A DNA stretch of 64,000 nt from Paraglaciecola marina (GTDB lineage Bacteria; Pseudomonadota; Gammaproteobacteria; Enterobacterales; Alteromonadaceae). Positions 38,101-46,410 of the stretch are shown here, piece by piece. The first letter of the stretch is position 1, and each line of letters starts with the position of its first letter. Below the pieces are notes generated by a model. The model was given only the letters and a program-made list of their open reading frames with translations, was not told the origin of the DNA and searched no databases. Location of the stretch: the NCBI RefSeq assembly GCF_004360155.1, contig NZ_SAIS01000019.1, positions 27,011 through 91,010 on the forward strand, in the 5' to 3' direction. The position numbers and the translations under genes were made by a program.

Positions 38101-38443
38101 CAATAATATGTGGGATAACGCGCTAGAAGCCATTAATTTAGCTATTCCTAGATTAGAAGAATTAGTCTCCAAGCAACCTAGCAACGGTAAGTTACTGTCC
38201 TCCTTAAGTAATATTTATTTAGCTTTAGCTAGACAACTCAAGAAGACCTCCAGTGATAATGATAACAGGGTCGAGGCCTGTAATAAGGTGCTCGATATAT
38301 TGCGACCTACTATCACTCTCAACAGTAGCTTTGAGCTGATACTGCCCTATGTGCAAGCTTATGATTGTTTAGGGAGAGTCAATGAAATTCAAAAATTTGT
38401 GCAGAGATTAGAATATATGCAGATAAAGGACTACCGATTCTAA
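35165..38443 (+). CDS. Large membrane-bound regulator: winged helix + STAND ATPase (nSTAND1-like) + TM + TPR
   Basis: A 1092-residue protein from GTG 35165 (GGAG eight bases upstream). Residues 8-105 are an OmpR/CadC-type winged helix (LEPKAMDVLLLLCKQQGEVL, VTQLRKALGD, YIETIRKRGYHIIAKL). Residues about 125-560 are a STAND-type NTPase: PFPGLVAFGAKDSQVFFGRN, Walker A GPSGTGKSS (170-178) and a Walker B-like FFLFIDRLEVLL near 275. One membrane helix lies at about 590-610. The C-terminal 450 residues are TPR-like helical repeats (YFEGYLTYSNGM, YYLGNYEEAHKAISKAI). It would read a signal outside the membrane and bind DNA inside. G+C drops visibly after about 37,150, where the TPR part begins. The signal and targets are unknown. 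Confidence 0.85.
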   Translation: MLKKGQDIFFLQDWQVNPSTNTLQRGEQTKQLEPKAMDVLLLLCKQQGEVLSADEIATQCWGGMDIGDNPVHKAVTQLRKALGDKASAPTYIETIRKRGYHIIAKLDFPLDSEHKAEQASWQGVSPFPGLVAFGAKDSQVFFGRNQQISTLLEGLSNQVAASHAFTLILGPSGTGKSSLVNAGLQPALSSTNGYNGIGVISDTSIDFADITPGRLFIDFASALMDWEVNDQAVFSNMSAESLAEQLQTNHQASLALCAQALMQAQSGYNKAQFFLFIDRLEVLLSSPIFSDEERTLLLNIIQSLATSGKVIVIAACRNDFYPLVVNQPSLMAGKAQGSHFDLTAPSRSELMQMIRLPAKAANLSWSKDESGFGLDELLCQEAASNPDSLPMLQYTLQELYLQRSSQDQLEVSVYQALGGIEGAIGKKAEQVYQQLSAEHQSQFAYVLSLLVTLNLDSETITSRAARWSQLDSKAAKEFVQAMVDSRLFVSHLQNSEPCFSLAHEALLRRWNRASEWISDHQDSLLIKSRLQQQSERWLQEGKNNAYLLAKGKPLLEAQSLKQNKVFVLEPNEHALINASLKRLNLIHWFRRTTFSLLCVLTVTAVWMSVKSYQAEALAQQKRLEAESLLGFMVGEFADKLRSVKRMDLLDGISNKALEYFSQQGDSYDGGGLFSLADSEQNFKAQFQHAQTLGAMGEVAYSRAKNDEAKQAFSSAKVILDKLYLEQADNLDLLKTLGANAFWLGQLAMDHAEYGRAKTYFEGYLTYSNGMIDLVPEDTDAQWELSYSYLAIGGINTKLQLYDEAEASIESALAIQYKLVENLSPTDLTNLYIADTLEWLAETEEQLGSLQQAVQTRKKAQKTVNTLLITQIDNADLFEYLAYSYFNTANTQYYLGNYEEAHKAISKAITHFNTMLNQDDSNQVWQLQLIAAQALRHYLATNIQSELLMPLLNFDDFNKALSQLEKQPSIIVIFIKYYQLNNMWDNALEAINLAIPRLEELVSKQPSNGKLLSSLSNIYLALARQLKKTSSDNDNRVEACNKVLDILRPTITLNSSFELILPYVQAYDCLGRVNEIQKFVQRLEYMQIKDYRF

Positions 38444-38477
38444 TTTATTAAAACACACATCAATATCAGGACAACCA

Positions 38478-38876
38478 ATGTTTCCAAAAATAATAACCAC
38501 TCGAACTCGTGTATATACAGATGAAGACGACAATAACCCCGTAGTACAATTTTACAATTCTCAAGATGATACATGGGAAAAAGACATAACCTTAGACTTT
38601 AACCGTGCAGGGATAGCCGTCTTTACCTTGAATATGGATCCTCAAAAAGAAAAGTATATCTTTTTCGGCGCATTACAAAAAACGGAATGTGGCAGTAGCC
38701 CAGATACCAATTGGGATTTTAAGATAAACGTGGCGGGCAATACCATTAGTTTTAATAACGACTGTAAAAATGAGCAGCAGATCGATATCAAACTTACCCT
38801 AATACCGCGTGATTCAGAAGAGGTTGAAGATGTGTTGATAAGCGCTGACCCTAGGCTTAGAAATCAACCTGACTAA
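38478..38876 (+). CDS. Hypothetical small beta-rich protein downstream of the STAND regulator
   Basis: A 132-residue acidic protein without signal peptide or membrane helix. Predicted mostly beta (KIITTRTRVYTD, GIAVFTLNMD, YIFFGALQKT, WDFKINVAGNTISF), with two cysteines (ECGSS, NDCKN). The ATG is preceded by a weak AGGA-like site (TCAGGACA) and the gene lies 34 bp after the STAND regulator, so co-transcription is expected. I do not recognise a characterised family. It may be a ligand or partner of the regulator, inferred only from position. Confidence 0.68.
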   Translation: MFPKIITTRTRVYTDEDDNNPVVQFYNSQDDTWEKDITLDFNRAGIAVFTLNMDPQKEKYIFFGALQKTECGSSPDTNWDFKINVAGNTISFNNDCKNEQQIDIKLTLIPRDSEEVEDVLISADPRLRNQPD

Positions 38877-39308
38877 TAAAGAAATTGCGGGGTCACCCAA
38901 AGATCTGAGAGGTAAGAGCCGCAGATATGATTCAAACTATCAATAATTAGTCACGAACGCTGGCACTTAACCGCCAGCGTTTTATTGTCTACTATATCAT
39001 GGAATAATTTAGATTTACTGTCGCCACATTGTGGCAAGGAGCTGACTCTTAGACTAATGAATCACTTCTAAAAACCCACTACTATTCGAGTTTTTTATTA
39101 ACCACCTCACCATCTTAACCCGAAAATTTATTTACCCGATGATGTTTTAACATTTTCTTTAGCCTACAAACACAACAGACAGAAAATAAAATAAAAGCAA
39201 CAATATCAACAACTTAAAATCAGAAGGTTACCAGAAGGTTCATACCGTTCTTTTTCATTAAAGTATTTGACATCAATCGCACACAGTTATTAAACATACG
39301 GTATACAG
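38877..39308. other. Intergenic region (432 bp)
   Basis: Contains the terminator at 38956-38981. The remainder is AT-rich, with a stretch CAGAAGGTTACCAGAAGGTT (CAGAAGGTT twice, 39221-39240) upstream of the PAS-GGDEF gene. No gene is apparent. Confidence 0.65.
38956..38981 (+). terminator. Rho-independent terminator after the STAND/hypothetical pair
   Basis: AACGCTGGC pairs with GCCAGCGTT, a 9-bp perfect stem with an eight-base loop, followed by TTATTG. Confidence 0.85.
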
Positions 39309-40301
39309 ATGTCTCACTCTAAGAAAATTAGTCAAGTAAACTCTCCAAACACAGAGATGTGCTCCATAGTCGATAAGTTCTCAATTCCACTATCTAATGA
39401 AAAAATGGACTCTTTTGTGAACATGATAAATATCATCGCCGAAGGTATTTTTGTTGTTAATGGTGATGGAATCATCGAGATAGTTAATCCGATGGCGGCT
39501 AAGTTTTTAGGTGGCTCACAAGAGTCTCTTGTAGGGCAACGCTGGTTCAGTTTTCTGCATGACCGCTATCGTGAACAATATGAATACATTTTCCTAAACT
39601 GGAAAGATAACAAAAAGCCGGCCCTTAACCATGGCCCCAAAGAAGTGCTATTAACCCGCACCGATGGTACATGGTTAGAAGTGGATTTATCAATATCATG
39701 TTTGCCTGAATCACTGACTGAAGGCAGCCCTATGTTTGTGGGAGTAGTGCATAACTTAACCAAGCATAAAACAGAATATAGTGAATTGCGAAGGCAGGCC
39801 AGTACCGACCATTTAACGGGTTTAGCCAATCGTTACAACTTAGAAAAAACCCTCAACAAAAGTTGGAATGAGAGCATTATTAATAATCAGCCAATCAGTC
39901 TCATTTTAATTGATGTGGATTATTTTAAGCATTTCAACGACCAATTTGGCCACGTAAACGGAGACAAATGTTTGCAAAGAATTGCAAAGGTTATTGATAG
40001 TTGCTTACCATCAAATGAAAGCTTGGCTGCCCGCTATGGTGGTGAAGAATTTGCCGTCATCTTGCCCCACTCCCATATAGAAGATGCACAAGCAGTTGCT
40101 AGGCATATTCAACAACAAATCAACATTATTAACTTTACGGATTTACATTTACCAACTACGTTTAGAGTGAGTGTTAGCCAAGGGATTTCGTGTGAACACA
40201 ATGGCCAATATCGCACCCCTGAAGCCTTAATTTGTGCAGCTGACACAGCTTTGTATCGAGCGAAAGAGGAAGGCAGAAACAGAGTTAACGTGAGTAACTA
40301 G
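39309..40301 (+). CDS. Diguanylate cyclase with PAS domain
   Basis: A 330-residue soluble protein. A PAS domain occupies about 35-152 (IIAEGIFVVNGDGIIEIVNP, MFVGVVHNLTKHK) and a GGDEF domain 160-330. The active-site motif GGEEF is at 244-248, with IDVDYFKHFNDQFGHVNGD upstream for metal and substrate. The allosteric RxxD inhibitory site is absent; the position reads SNES. It should make c-di-GMP in response to a PAS ligand or partner and lack product inhibition of the standard kind. A terminator follows and the gene stands alone. Confidence 0.9.
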   Translation: MSHSKKISQVNSPNTEMCSIVDKFSIPLSNEKMDSFVNMINIIAEGIFVVNGDGIIEIVNPMAAKFLGGSQESLVGQRWFSFLHDRYREQYEYIFLNWKDNKKPALNHGPKEVLLTRTDGTWLEVDLSISCLPESLTEGSPMFVGVVHNLTKHKTEYSELRRQASTDHLTGLANRYNLEKTLNKSWNESIINNQPISLILIDVDYFKHFNDQFGHVNGDKCLQRIAKVIDSCLPSNESLAARYGGEEFAVILPHSHIEDAQAVARHIQQQINIINFTDLHLPTTFRVSVSQGISCEHNGQYRTPEALICAADTALYRAKEEGRNRVNVSN

Positions 40302-40319
40302 GTTACCCACAATTTTATA

Positions 40320-40365
40320 CCAAGAAGCGGACAAAAAAACCTCGTATTACGCTTCTTGGCTTTTT
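40320..40365 (+). terminator. Rho-independent terminator after the PAS-GGDEF gene
   Basis: CCAAGAAGCG (40320-40329) pairs with CGCTTCTTGG (40350-40359) across a 20-base loop and is followed by CTTTTT. Confidence 0.8.
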
Positions 40366-40392
40366 AATTAACTAGGCATCTAACCTTATCTT

Positions 40393-40797
40393 TTAATCTC
40401 GTGTTAACACTTCTATTAATTCAATTTCAAAAATTAAATTAGCATTCGCTGGGATCATATTACCGATTTCTCGCTCCCCATACGCTAAGTGTGCAGGAAC
40501 CCATAACTTACGTTTCCCTCCTACCTTCATATCTTTAAGGCCTAAAATCCAACCTTGTATCACCCGCTTATTACTCAGTACAGTTTGAAAAGCTGCTCCT
40601 TTTTTAAAAGAAGAATCAAATTCAGTTCCATCTTCAAGCCAGCCTTTATAGTGAGCTGTGATTAATGCCCCCCTTTCCGCAGCTTTTCCTGTTCCTATTA
40701 CTAAGTCTTCTATTTTTAAGTCTTGTTGCATATTGAATTTCTGACCATCTATTTTTAGGTCTAAAGTATAACGGCTAAAACATAGTGAATACTTCAT
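40393..40797 (-). CDS. FKBP-type peptidyl-prolyl cis-trans isomerase
   Basis: The FKBP domain covers the C-terminal 110 residues: GTGKAAERGALITAHYKGWL, DGTEFDSSFKKGAAF, VIQGWILGLKDMKVGGKRKL, LAYGE and LIFEIELIEVL. These are the standard prolyl isomerase active-site strands. I keep the start at 40797 because AGG lies six bases upstream of that ATG; this adds 22 residues (MKYSLCFSRYTLDLKIDGQK) not usual in short FKBPs. A second ATG at 40731 would give the standard 112-residue form but has a weaker site. A cytoplasmic folding catalyst; no signal peptide is evident. Confidence 0.87.
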   Translation of the reverse strand: MKYSLCFSRYTLDLKIDGQKFNMQQDLKIEDLVIGTGKAAERGALITAHYKGWLEDGTEFDSSFKKGAAFQTVLSNKRVIQGWILGLKDMKVGGKRKLWVPAHLAYGEREIGNMIPANANLIFEIELIEVLTRD

Positions 40798-40901
40798 TAA
40801 TACCTAATTTAACAATATGAAGTTTGTATTAGTATTTCCTTCTATGTTTTAAAAAGGTACATTAAATACTCATTGCAATAGCTAGTGTTTAAGGAATTAC
40901 A

Positions 40902-41354
40902 TTGGGTGAACATGGGCAATATGTGAGTAGTCGTTCACAACAGTTAATGTTGTTTTCAGGCAGAGGGCCATGGAATGATGAAGCATTAACCTACGGGACA
41001 AAAAGTACTCAAGCTGATCTCCAAGCAATAGATCACAACAGACCTTGGGGACAAATAGGCTTTTTGTATGGCGAAAGTTTAATGCCGCCCACAGCTTTTA
41101 AGCTATTTTCCGACGTTATAAGCCTACGCCAACAAATGGGTTTAAAAGCGATAGCAATAATGATTCAAGATTCGGATATAATCACTACAATTAAAACACA
41201 GTTAAAAGTGGCCTATAACAAGGCAGGAATTGAGAGTGAGTTTTTTAATGATTTTGACAGTGCCACTAAATGGCTAAGTCAATTTGATATTGAATTTAAC
41301 CTAGCAGAAGTCAATAACTTCTATCTAAGCAACCAGTTTATCGACAACCAGTAG
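40902..41354 (+). CDS. Hypothetical protein, STAS/SpoIIAA-like fold suggested
   Basis: A 150-residue protein beginning at TTG 40902, chosen because AAGGA lies six bases before it. The middle reads NRPWGQIGFLYGESLMPPTA followed by a helix FKLFSDVISLRQQMGLKAIA and a strand IAIMIQDS. The end has FFNDFDSATKWLSQFDI. This alternation and the 'F-x-d-x-x-x-A-x-x-W-L' ending resemble SpoIIAA-like/STAS-type single-domain proteins common in marine gammaproteobacteria, but the assignment is tentative. It is monocistronic and shares a bidirectional terminator with fadL. Confidence 0.65.
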   Translation: MGEHGQYVSSRSQQLMLFSGRGPWNDEALTYGTKSTQADLQAIDHNRPWGQIGFLYGESLMPPTAFKLFSDVISLRQQMGLKAIAIMIQDSDIITTIKTQLKVAYNKAGIESEFFNDFDSATKWLSQFDIEFNLAEVNNFYLSNQFIDNQ

Positions 41355-41402
41355 TACTTAAGCTTTCCTATAAAATCGCACTGACTCTAAATTTCAATAA
41401 AA

Positions 41403-41429
41403 AAATGCCAGCTTAGTCAGCTGGCATTT
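41403..41429. terminator. Bidirectional terminator between the STAS-like gene and fadL
   Basis: AAATGCCAGCT pairs with AGCTGGCATTT around a five-base loop. On the minus strand it runs into seven T residues, so it is strongest for fadL. Confidence 0.9.
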
Positions 41430-41457
41430 AAATACGATTAACTAACGTTTTATGAAT

Positions 41458-42750
41458 TTAAAACACGTAATTATATTGTGCAGCAACTAAAGCAGCATCA
41501 CCTTGGCTGGTGTATTCCCACTCTCCGCCTAGGTTATCAGGCTCTACAAATGTGCGCTCTTTACCTTTAATAACGGTAACGCCAAGATCAATTGTTGAAC
41601 TGTCACTAAATGTATAAGTAGCACCTGCGCTTAACCATACTCTATCAGTATCAGGAATAGAGATAGATAAATGGTCAGGATCGGTTGGAGTTTTGTCATA
41701 TGCGATACCAGCACGAAGTTTGGTTTGCTCATTTAACTGATAATCACCACCAATTGAGTAACGGAAACTATTCGAGAAATTCTCTGTTTTAGAAAAAACA
41801 GGCGTATCACTTCCTTCAACGTAAGCTTCTAATTGTTCAAAGCTACTCCATTGTGTCCAATTGATACTGTAGTGAAGGCCGTACTTTTCATTCAATTGAT
41901 GACTACCTGAAAATTCTGCCATAGCAGGTAGTTCTAGATTTAATGAACCAGGTAATACAACACCTTCTAACCCACCAAGTACTGCAGGTAACTCGTTACT
42001 GTATTCACCATCAAAAGCAATATCAGTTGAACTGCGATAATGGAAACCAAAACGAGAGTTTTCATCCAAATCATAAGCCAAACCTATGTTCCACCCATAG
42101 CCGGTATCATCACCTTCTAGGTAAACCGCTTCAGTATCACTTGTAACACCCAAAGTTGAACCAAAGTTAGCTTGTAAATAGACTGGGAACCCAACACCAG
42201 CATGGCGAGTGACTTGTGCTTCTGCATAAATAAAATTCAAACCTGCAGCAATAGTTAGCGCGTCAGTAACTCTATAAGATGCACTAGCGTTAAGGTTTAC
42301 GGTCACAATTTCAGTTTTACCGGCAATTTGACCTGCATCATAATCTTCTGGAAAGTCAGTAGCTAACCCGAAATTAGAAAATACACCGAATCCTACGGCA
42401 ACCTTGTCATCTATTGGCATAACGTAATACGCAGCAGGTACAAAAGCATTCGGTGCAATACTATCATCGTCAATTGCTTCAGCTGATGAGTAAGCAGGGG
42501 TGCTTTCACCTTCAAGGCTTACATCAGGGAGTACAAAAGTACCGACAATTGATAACTGGTTTTCAGTAAATTGAGACATCAAAGCAGGGTTACGAGCCAC
42601 AACAGAGGCATTTTCTGCGATTGCGGCATCACCTGCGAAAGCTCTGCCTAAACCAGATGCGCTATGCTCAGCCAATTGAAATGCTGCAGAAAATGCATTA
42701 AGTGAAAAAACACTTAAGCCAGCAGTAAGTAAAATGCGATTAAATTTCAT
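41458..42750 (-). CDS. fadL: FadL-family long-chain fatty acid outer membrane transporter
   Basis: A 430-residue protein from the ATG at 42748-42750 (GGAG six bases upstream). The signal peptide ends near SLNAFSA. The mature protein opens AFQLAEHSASGLGRAFAGDA and contains VVARNPALMSQF, the FadL hatch region with its conserved N-P-A. A 14-stranded beta barrel follows, closing with a C-terminal aromatic (VAAQYNYVF). It passes long-chain fatty acids or other hydrophobic compounds across the outer membrane. The upstream 230 bp is extremely A-rich; no FadR or PsrA site could be recognised. Confidence 0.9.
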   Translation of the reverse strand: MKFNRILLTAGLSVFSLNAFSAAFQLAEHSASGLGRAFAGDAAIAENASVVARNPALMSQFTENQLSIVGTFVLPDVSLEGESTPAYSSAEAIDDDSIAPNAFVPAAYYVMPIDDKVAVGFGVFSNFGLATDFPEDYDAGQIAGKTEIVTVNLNASASYRVTDALTIAAGLNFIYAEAQVTRHAGVGFPVYLQANFGSTLGVTSDTEAVYLEGDDTGYGWNIGLAYDLDENSRFGFHYRSSTDIAFDGEYSNELPAVLGGLEGVVLPGSLNLELPAMAEFSGSHQLNEKYGLHYSINWTQWSSFEQLEAYVEGSDTPVFSKTENFSNSFRYSIGGDYQLNEQTKLRAGIAYDKTPTDPDHLSISIPDTDRVWLSAGATYTFSDSSTIDLGVTVIKGKERTFVEPDNLGGEWEYTSQGDAALVAAQYNYVF

Positions 42751-43005
42751 GATATCTCCAATACTTTGAACCAAGCATCACTATGGGTTGCGAGGTTACT
42801 CAAAAAAATAGGTAACTCATCCGACTTCTAGTACGAAATTCGGGCAGCGCATAATATAGATTTGCAGAATAAATACCAGAAAAAGTCACAAAAAATGCAA
42901 AAATTTCACTAAAAACACCAAAACTTAACAAACAAAACCAAAGCAATTAACAAAAACAAAACATAAGTTTATGAATTAAACTGATTCAGATAATTAGCAT
43001 GTAAG

Positions 43006-43914
43006 TTATAAATGACTACGGTTAACCCTTAACCAGTAGGTCAGATATATAAACCCTATTCCAAGTGCAGTTCCTATCAATGAAATCTTATTCCACAAAG
43101 CAGAGATTAAAATAAATTTGGGAGTGCCTACTTGTTGAATGCTATTTGGTATTAACTCTTTAGCAAGAGCAAAATATTCAAACAATGCCTCTCGTAGAAA
43201 GTGTGAATCTAATTTCAAATAATTTGTAATATAAGACTCAATCACCAATAAAAGCGCAACTGGTAATACAGCCCATAAAAAAGGGGCTTTATTGGCAAAC
43301 ATTGACGCTAACATTAACCAAGAAAATAGCGGAAACATCCACAGCGCATAAAAAAACAGACTAGTCCAAACCGAAGTCATATTGCTAAATATGTTGGCAT
43401 TACCCCATAGTTCCCATAGGGAGATATCATATCCAACATCTAATATGTAGCAGCCTAACAACCCTAATAGAACAAAAATAAACACAACAAGCGTTGCTGC
43501 AAGCATAAATATAGCAGGCACAACCAAGGCCCCCGTCAGTAGTTTAACCATGATATTTTGCGCGTCAGACACGGGTAATGAACGCCAAAAATAGATAGAC
43601 TGATCCCGCCTTTCATCAAACAGGCAAGTAGTGAAATAATAAAGCTGGATAACCAAACCTACTAAAATAAAGGGTGCAAACATTCCCATAATAGTAGCGA
43701 GAAAAAGTCGAGTTAAACCTTGCACGTTATTCAGGTTGTCTGTATTCGATACGCCCTCAAATACGACACGTATTTGAGCACCTTCAAGTAACAGCAATTT
43801 AAGTAAAGGTGCAGCAATCATAAAAATACCAATCAACAATGGCATCCAAAATAAGGTTTTTTTAAACTCCCAAAGCTCTTTTCTAACCCCCATGAAAATT
43901 TGCATGACCTTCAT
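43006..43914 (-). CDS. ABC-2 type transporter permease
   Basis: A 302-residue membrane protein with six or more helices (about 22-42, 70-95, 120-150, 180-205, 210-230, 275-295). The central region has QLYYFTTCLFDERRDQSIYF followed by WRSLPVSDAQNIMVKLLTGA, the ABC-2 pattern seen in YtrC/YtrD-like and BcrB-like permeases. It overlaps the ATPase gene by four bases (ATGA). The pair is likely an exporter or envelope stress transporter; substrate unknown. Confidence 0.85.
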   Translation of the reverse strand: MKVMQIFMGVRKELWEFKKTLFWMPLLIGIFMIAAPLLKLLLLEGAQIRVVFEGVSNTDNLNNVQGLTRLFLATIMGMFAPFILVGLVIQLYYFTTCLFDERRDQSIYFWRSLPVSDAQNIMVKLLTGALVVPAIFMLAATLVVFIFVLLGLLGCYILDVGYDISLWELWGNANIFSNMTSVWTSLFFYALWMFPLFSWLMLASMFANKAPFLWAVLPVALLLVIESYITNYLKLDSHFLREALFEYFALAKELIPNSIQQVGTPKFILISALWNKISLIGTALGIGFIYLTYWLRVNRSHL

Positions 43915-44771
43915 AGCGCGCCTTCTTGGGACATAATACCCACAAATACATCCGCTAAACTCGGAGAGCTCACCTGCCCCAATGATGCCATAACATCAAG
44001 ATCAGCGTCATCAAACAACATACTTGTTAAGCCCATCATATTATTCTCAAATACAGGATTTAATGCCTGTGCTGCTGCCAAATTCTCATTTTTAACTGCT
44101 AACAACTTAAAGCGAGAACGAATGCCTTCAACACTTTCATGCACCACAATTTGACCATTTTTGATAAAAGCAACATCGGTTAAGATATGTTCTATTTCTT
44201 CTATTTGATGGGTAGTGATAATGATGCATTTTTCATCGTTGTGAAAATCTTCTAATAAATGACTATAAAACTGGCGACGAGTTAGAATGTCTAAACCTAA
44301 GGTTGGTTCATCTAACACTAATACTCTTGCATCTACGGCTAATATCAAGGCTAAATGCAATTGTGTCACCATGCCTTTAGATAAGGCTTTTACTGTGGCT
44401 GACATGGGAATGTTTGTTTTGGCTAAAAAGGCTAAGGCTTTCTCAGGATCAAAATTAGGATGTACACCTTGCATATAAGTCAGAGCCTGACTCACCTTGA
44501 TCCACTTTGGCAATACAGCTACATCCGCAATATAAGCAACCTTCTCTAACATTTTAGTTCGATGTTTAGATGGGTTATGTCCCAATACTGTTATGTCACC
44601 TTTATAACGAGTTAGACCCAATAATGCTTGCAAGCAGGTTGTTTTGCCTGCTCCATTAGAACCAACTAACCCTAAAATTTGTCCTGCTTCAACATTTAGG
44701 TTTATGTCTTGAAGCACATGTTTTTGACTATAGGATTTGTTTAATCCAGAAATAGATATTAAAGGGGACAA
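43911..44771 (-). CDS. ABC transporter ATP-binding protein (YtrB/BcrA-like)
   Basis: A 286-residue ATPase with a TTG start at 44769-44771; GAGGAA lies eight bases upstream and no better start exists. Walker A GSNGAGKT (about 36-43), signature ALSKGMVTQLHLA (a degenerate LSGGQ) and Walker B VLVLDEPTLGLD are visible, with the switch His in IITTHQIEEI. A C-terminal extension of about 70 residues (FKLLAVKNENLAAAQ) is typical of the YtrB branch. Unlike Firmicute ytr operons, no GntR gene is attached. Confidence 0.86.
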   Translation of the reverse strand: MSPLISISGLNKSYSQKHVLQDINLNVEAGQILGLVGSNGAGKTTCLQALLGLTRYKGDITVLGHNPSKHRTKMLEKVAYIADVAVLPKWIKVSQALTYMQGVHPNFDPEKALAFLAKTNIPMSATVKALSKGMVTQLHLALILAVDARVLVLDEPTLGLDILTRRQFYSHLLEDFHNDEKCIIITTHQIEEIEHILTDVAFIKNGQIVVHESVEGIRSRFKLLAVKNENLAAAQALNPVFENNMMGLTSMLFDDADLDVMASLGQVSSPSLADVFVGIMSQEGAL

Positions 44772-44932
44772 TAGAAGTGTTCCTCGCTGGCCTACAATTA
44801 CAGTTCAATTAATTTTCGAACTTCAAGTGATAGTGATATGAAACCGAGATTCTAATATAAAAGCTGCAACAAAGAACCACATAAGACTGAGGTCAATCTA
44901 GACTAACAATGTGACAACTAATTGTTCAGTGA

Positions 44933-45976
44933 TTAATGTGAATGGGCATTTTCTGATTTAAAAACTTTAACTTGTAACTTTTTAAGGTACTGAAACAATA
45001 TTAATCCCATCAACACCCAGCCAGATATTTGATAAAGCCACCCCATCATATCCGAATGCTCACCATGTACTAATGCTAATTGCCAATCGAAAACTTTTAA
45101 AACTTTATCGAAAATTACCCCCGACACAAGGGCTCCTGTGGTAATACCAAGCAAATATAAGGCTAATTCTTTTTTACCCAATTCATTTTTGATAACCATT
45201 AAGGTAGCAATATTGGTTGCAGGACCAGTTAACATAAATACCAAGGCAGCCCCAGGTGTGATACCAGACATAAGTAAGCCAACAGCAATAGGTGTTGATG
45301 CGGTTGCGCAGACGTACATAGGAATAGAAATTAACACCACTAATAACATTGTCCCTATGCCTTGAGCATACTGAGTTATAAAGTCTTCAGGTAGGTAGGT
45401 AGTAATTAATGCAGCAAAAAACAATCCGATTAAAAACCACCCCATAAAGTCTCGTAACAATTGCCCATAGCCAAATTTAATGGCAGCCTTGATTTTTTGG
45501 ATAAAAGTAAGTTGTTTGGGTTTTGCGCCACTGCAGCAAGAAGGCGCAGCTTTATTGTCTTTTTTAGCTAGCGGTGGCGTATTTTCAGTAAACATTGCAA
45601 TCAAACTACCGGTGAATATGGCGGAAAATATTGCAGCTATAGGTCTAGCAATAGCCATTACCGGGCCCATTAATGCATAGGTGACGCCTATAGAGTCAAT
45701 CCCCGTCTCTGGTGTCGCCACTAAAAAACTAGCGGTACTTGCTTTAGAGGCTCCACTTCTTCTAATACCCATTGCCACAGGGATAACTGAACATGAACAT
45801 AAAGGAAGGGGGGCGCCTATGACCGCAGCATTCACCACGGACCCTTTCTTTCCAAGTGTTGCCTCAATCCAAGTTTTTGGCACTAATTGATGAATGACAC
45901 CCGCAATCAACATACCTAATAACAAATAAGGGGCTGATTCCACAAAAAGAAGAATAAAGTTCGACAACAGCTGCAC
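44933..45976 (-). CDS. SO_0444-family Cu/Zn efflux permease (ArsP-like fold)
   Basis: A 347-residue permease with 8-10 helices. The conserved PLPLCSCSVIPVAMGIRRSG (about 56-75), ATPETGIDS and CATASTPIAVGLLMSGIT segments belong to the ArsP_1/YraQ-like permease family. A CCSGAKPK motif in the cytoplasmic loop (about 145) and His-rich end (SENAHSH) fit metal handling. It follows a zinc-type MerR regulator by one base and is transcribed from that gene's MerR promoter. Together they are a metal efflux module, probably for zinc, possibly copper. Confidence 0.85.
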   Translation of the reverse strand: MQLLSNFILLFVESAPYLLLGMLIAGVIHQLVPKTWIEATLGKKGSVVNAAVIGAPLPLCSCSVIPVAMGIRRSGASKASTASFLVATPETGIDSIGVTYALMGPVMAIARPIAAIFSAIFTGSLIAMFTENTPPLAKKDNKAAPSCCSGAKPKQLTFIQKIKAAIKFGYGQLLRDFMGWFLIGLFFAALITTYLPEDFITQYAQGIGTMLLVVLISIPMYVCATASTPIAVGLLMSGITPGAALVFMLTGPATNIATLMVIKNELGKKELALYLLGITTGALVSGVIFDKVLKVFDWQLALVHGEHSDMMGWLYQISGWVLMGLILFQYLKKLQVKVFKSENAHSH

Positions 45977-45977
45977 A

Positions 45978-46379
45978 TTACACCTCGCTTTCTAGGGTTG
46001 AAATTATGGAACAAAACTCAGCGCTTTCTTGCCCACCACAACAATATCGAGCTAGCTTTTCTAAAGTACTCTGCATTTGTTGTAGCTGTAAGATTTGCTC
46101 GGCAACATCTTCAATTTTTGCATCTGTTATTGATTTTGCTTCAGCACAAACATGTTGGCTCTTATCATTTTTTATAGCTAACAGTGATGCAATTTCAGAT
46201 AAACTAAATCCACAAGCCTTACTTCTTTTAATAAAGTTTGCAGTAATTAAGTCATTTTCAGAATAAATACGATAGTTACTATGGCTTCGCCCCGAAGGCT
46301 TTAATAACCCAGCTTTTTCATAATAACGTAACGTATGCGCATTTAAATTAGATAATTTAGCTAGTTCACTTATCTGCAT
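45978..46379 (-). CDS. MerR-family metal-responsive regulator, ZntR-like
   Basis: 133 residues from ATG 46377-46379, preferred over the 26-codon longer frame because the promoter at 46411-46442 would otherwise lie inside the gene. MerR DNA-binding domain: ISELAKLSNLNAHTLRYYEK and RIYSENDLITANFIKRSKAC. Metal-site cysteines lie at 78, 113, 114 and 123, matching the E. coli ZntR cysteines (79, 114, 115, 124) with a one-residue offset, though the ZntR His119 position holds Glu. Long dimer helix between. It should activate its own operon with the Cu/Zn permease when Zn(II) is high. Confidence 0.88.
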   Translation of the reverse strand: MQISELAKLSNLNAHTLRYYEKAGLLKPSGRSHSNYRIYSENDLITANFIKRSKACGFSLSEIASLLAIKNDKSQHVCAEAKSITDAKIEDVAEQILQLQQMQSTLEKLARYCCGGQESAEFCSIISTLESEV

Positions 46380-46410
46380 CTCAGATCCACTTATTGTGCT
46401 CAGTGATACT

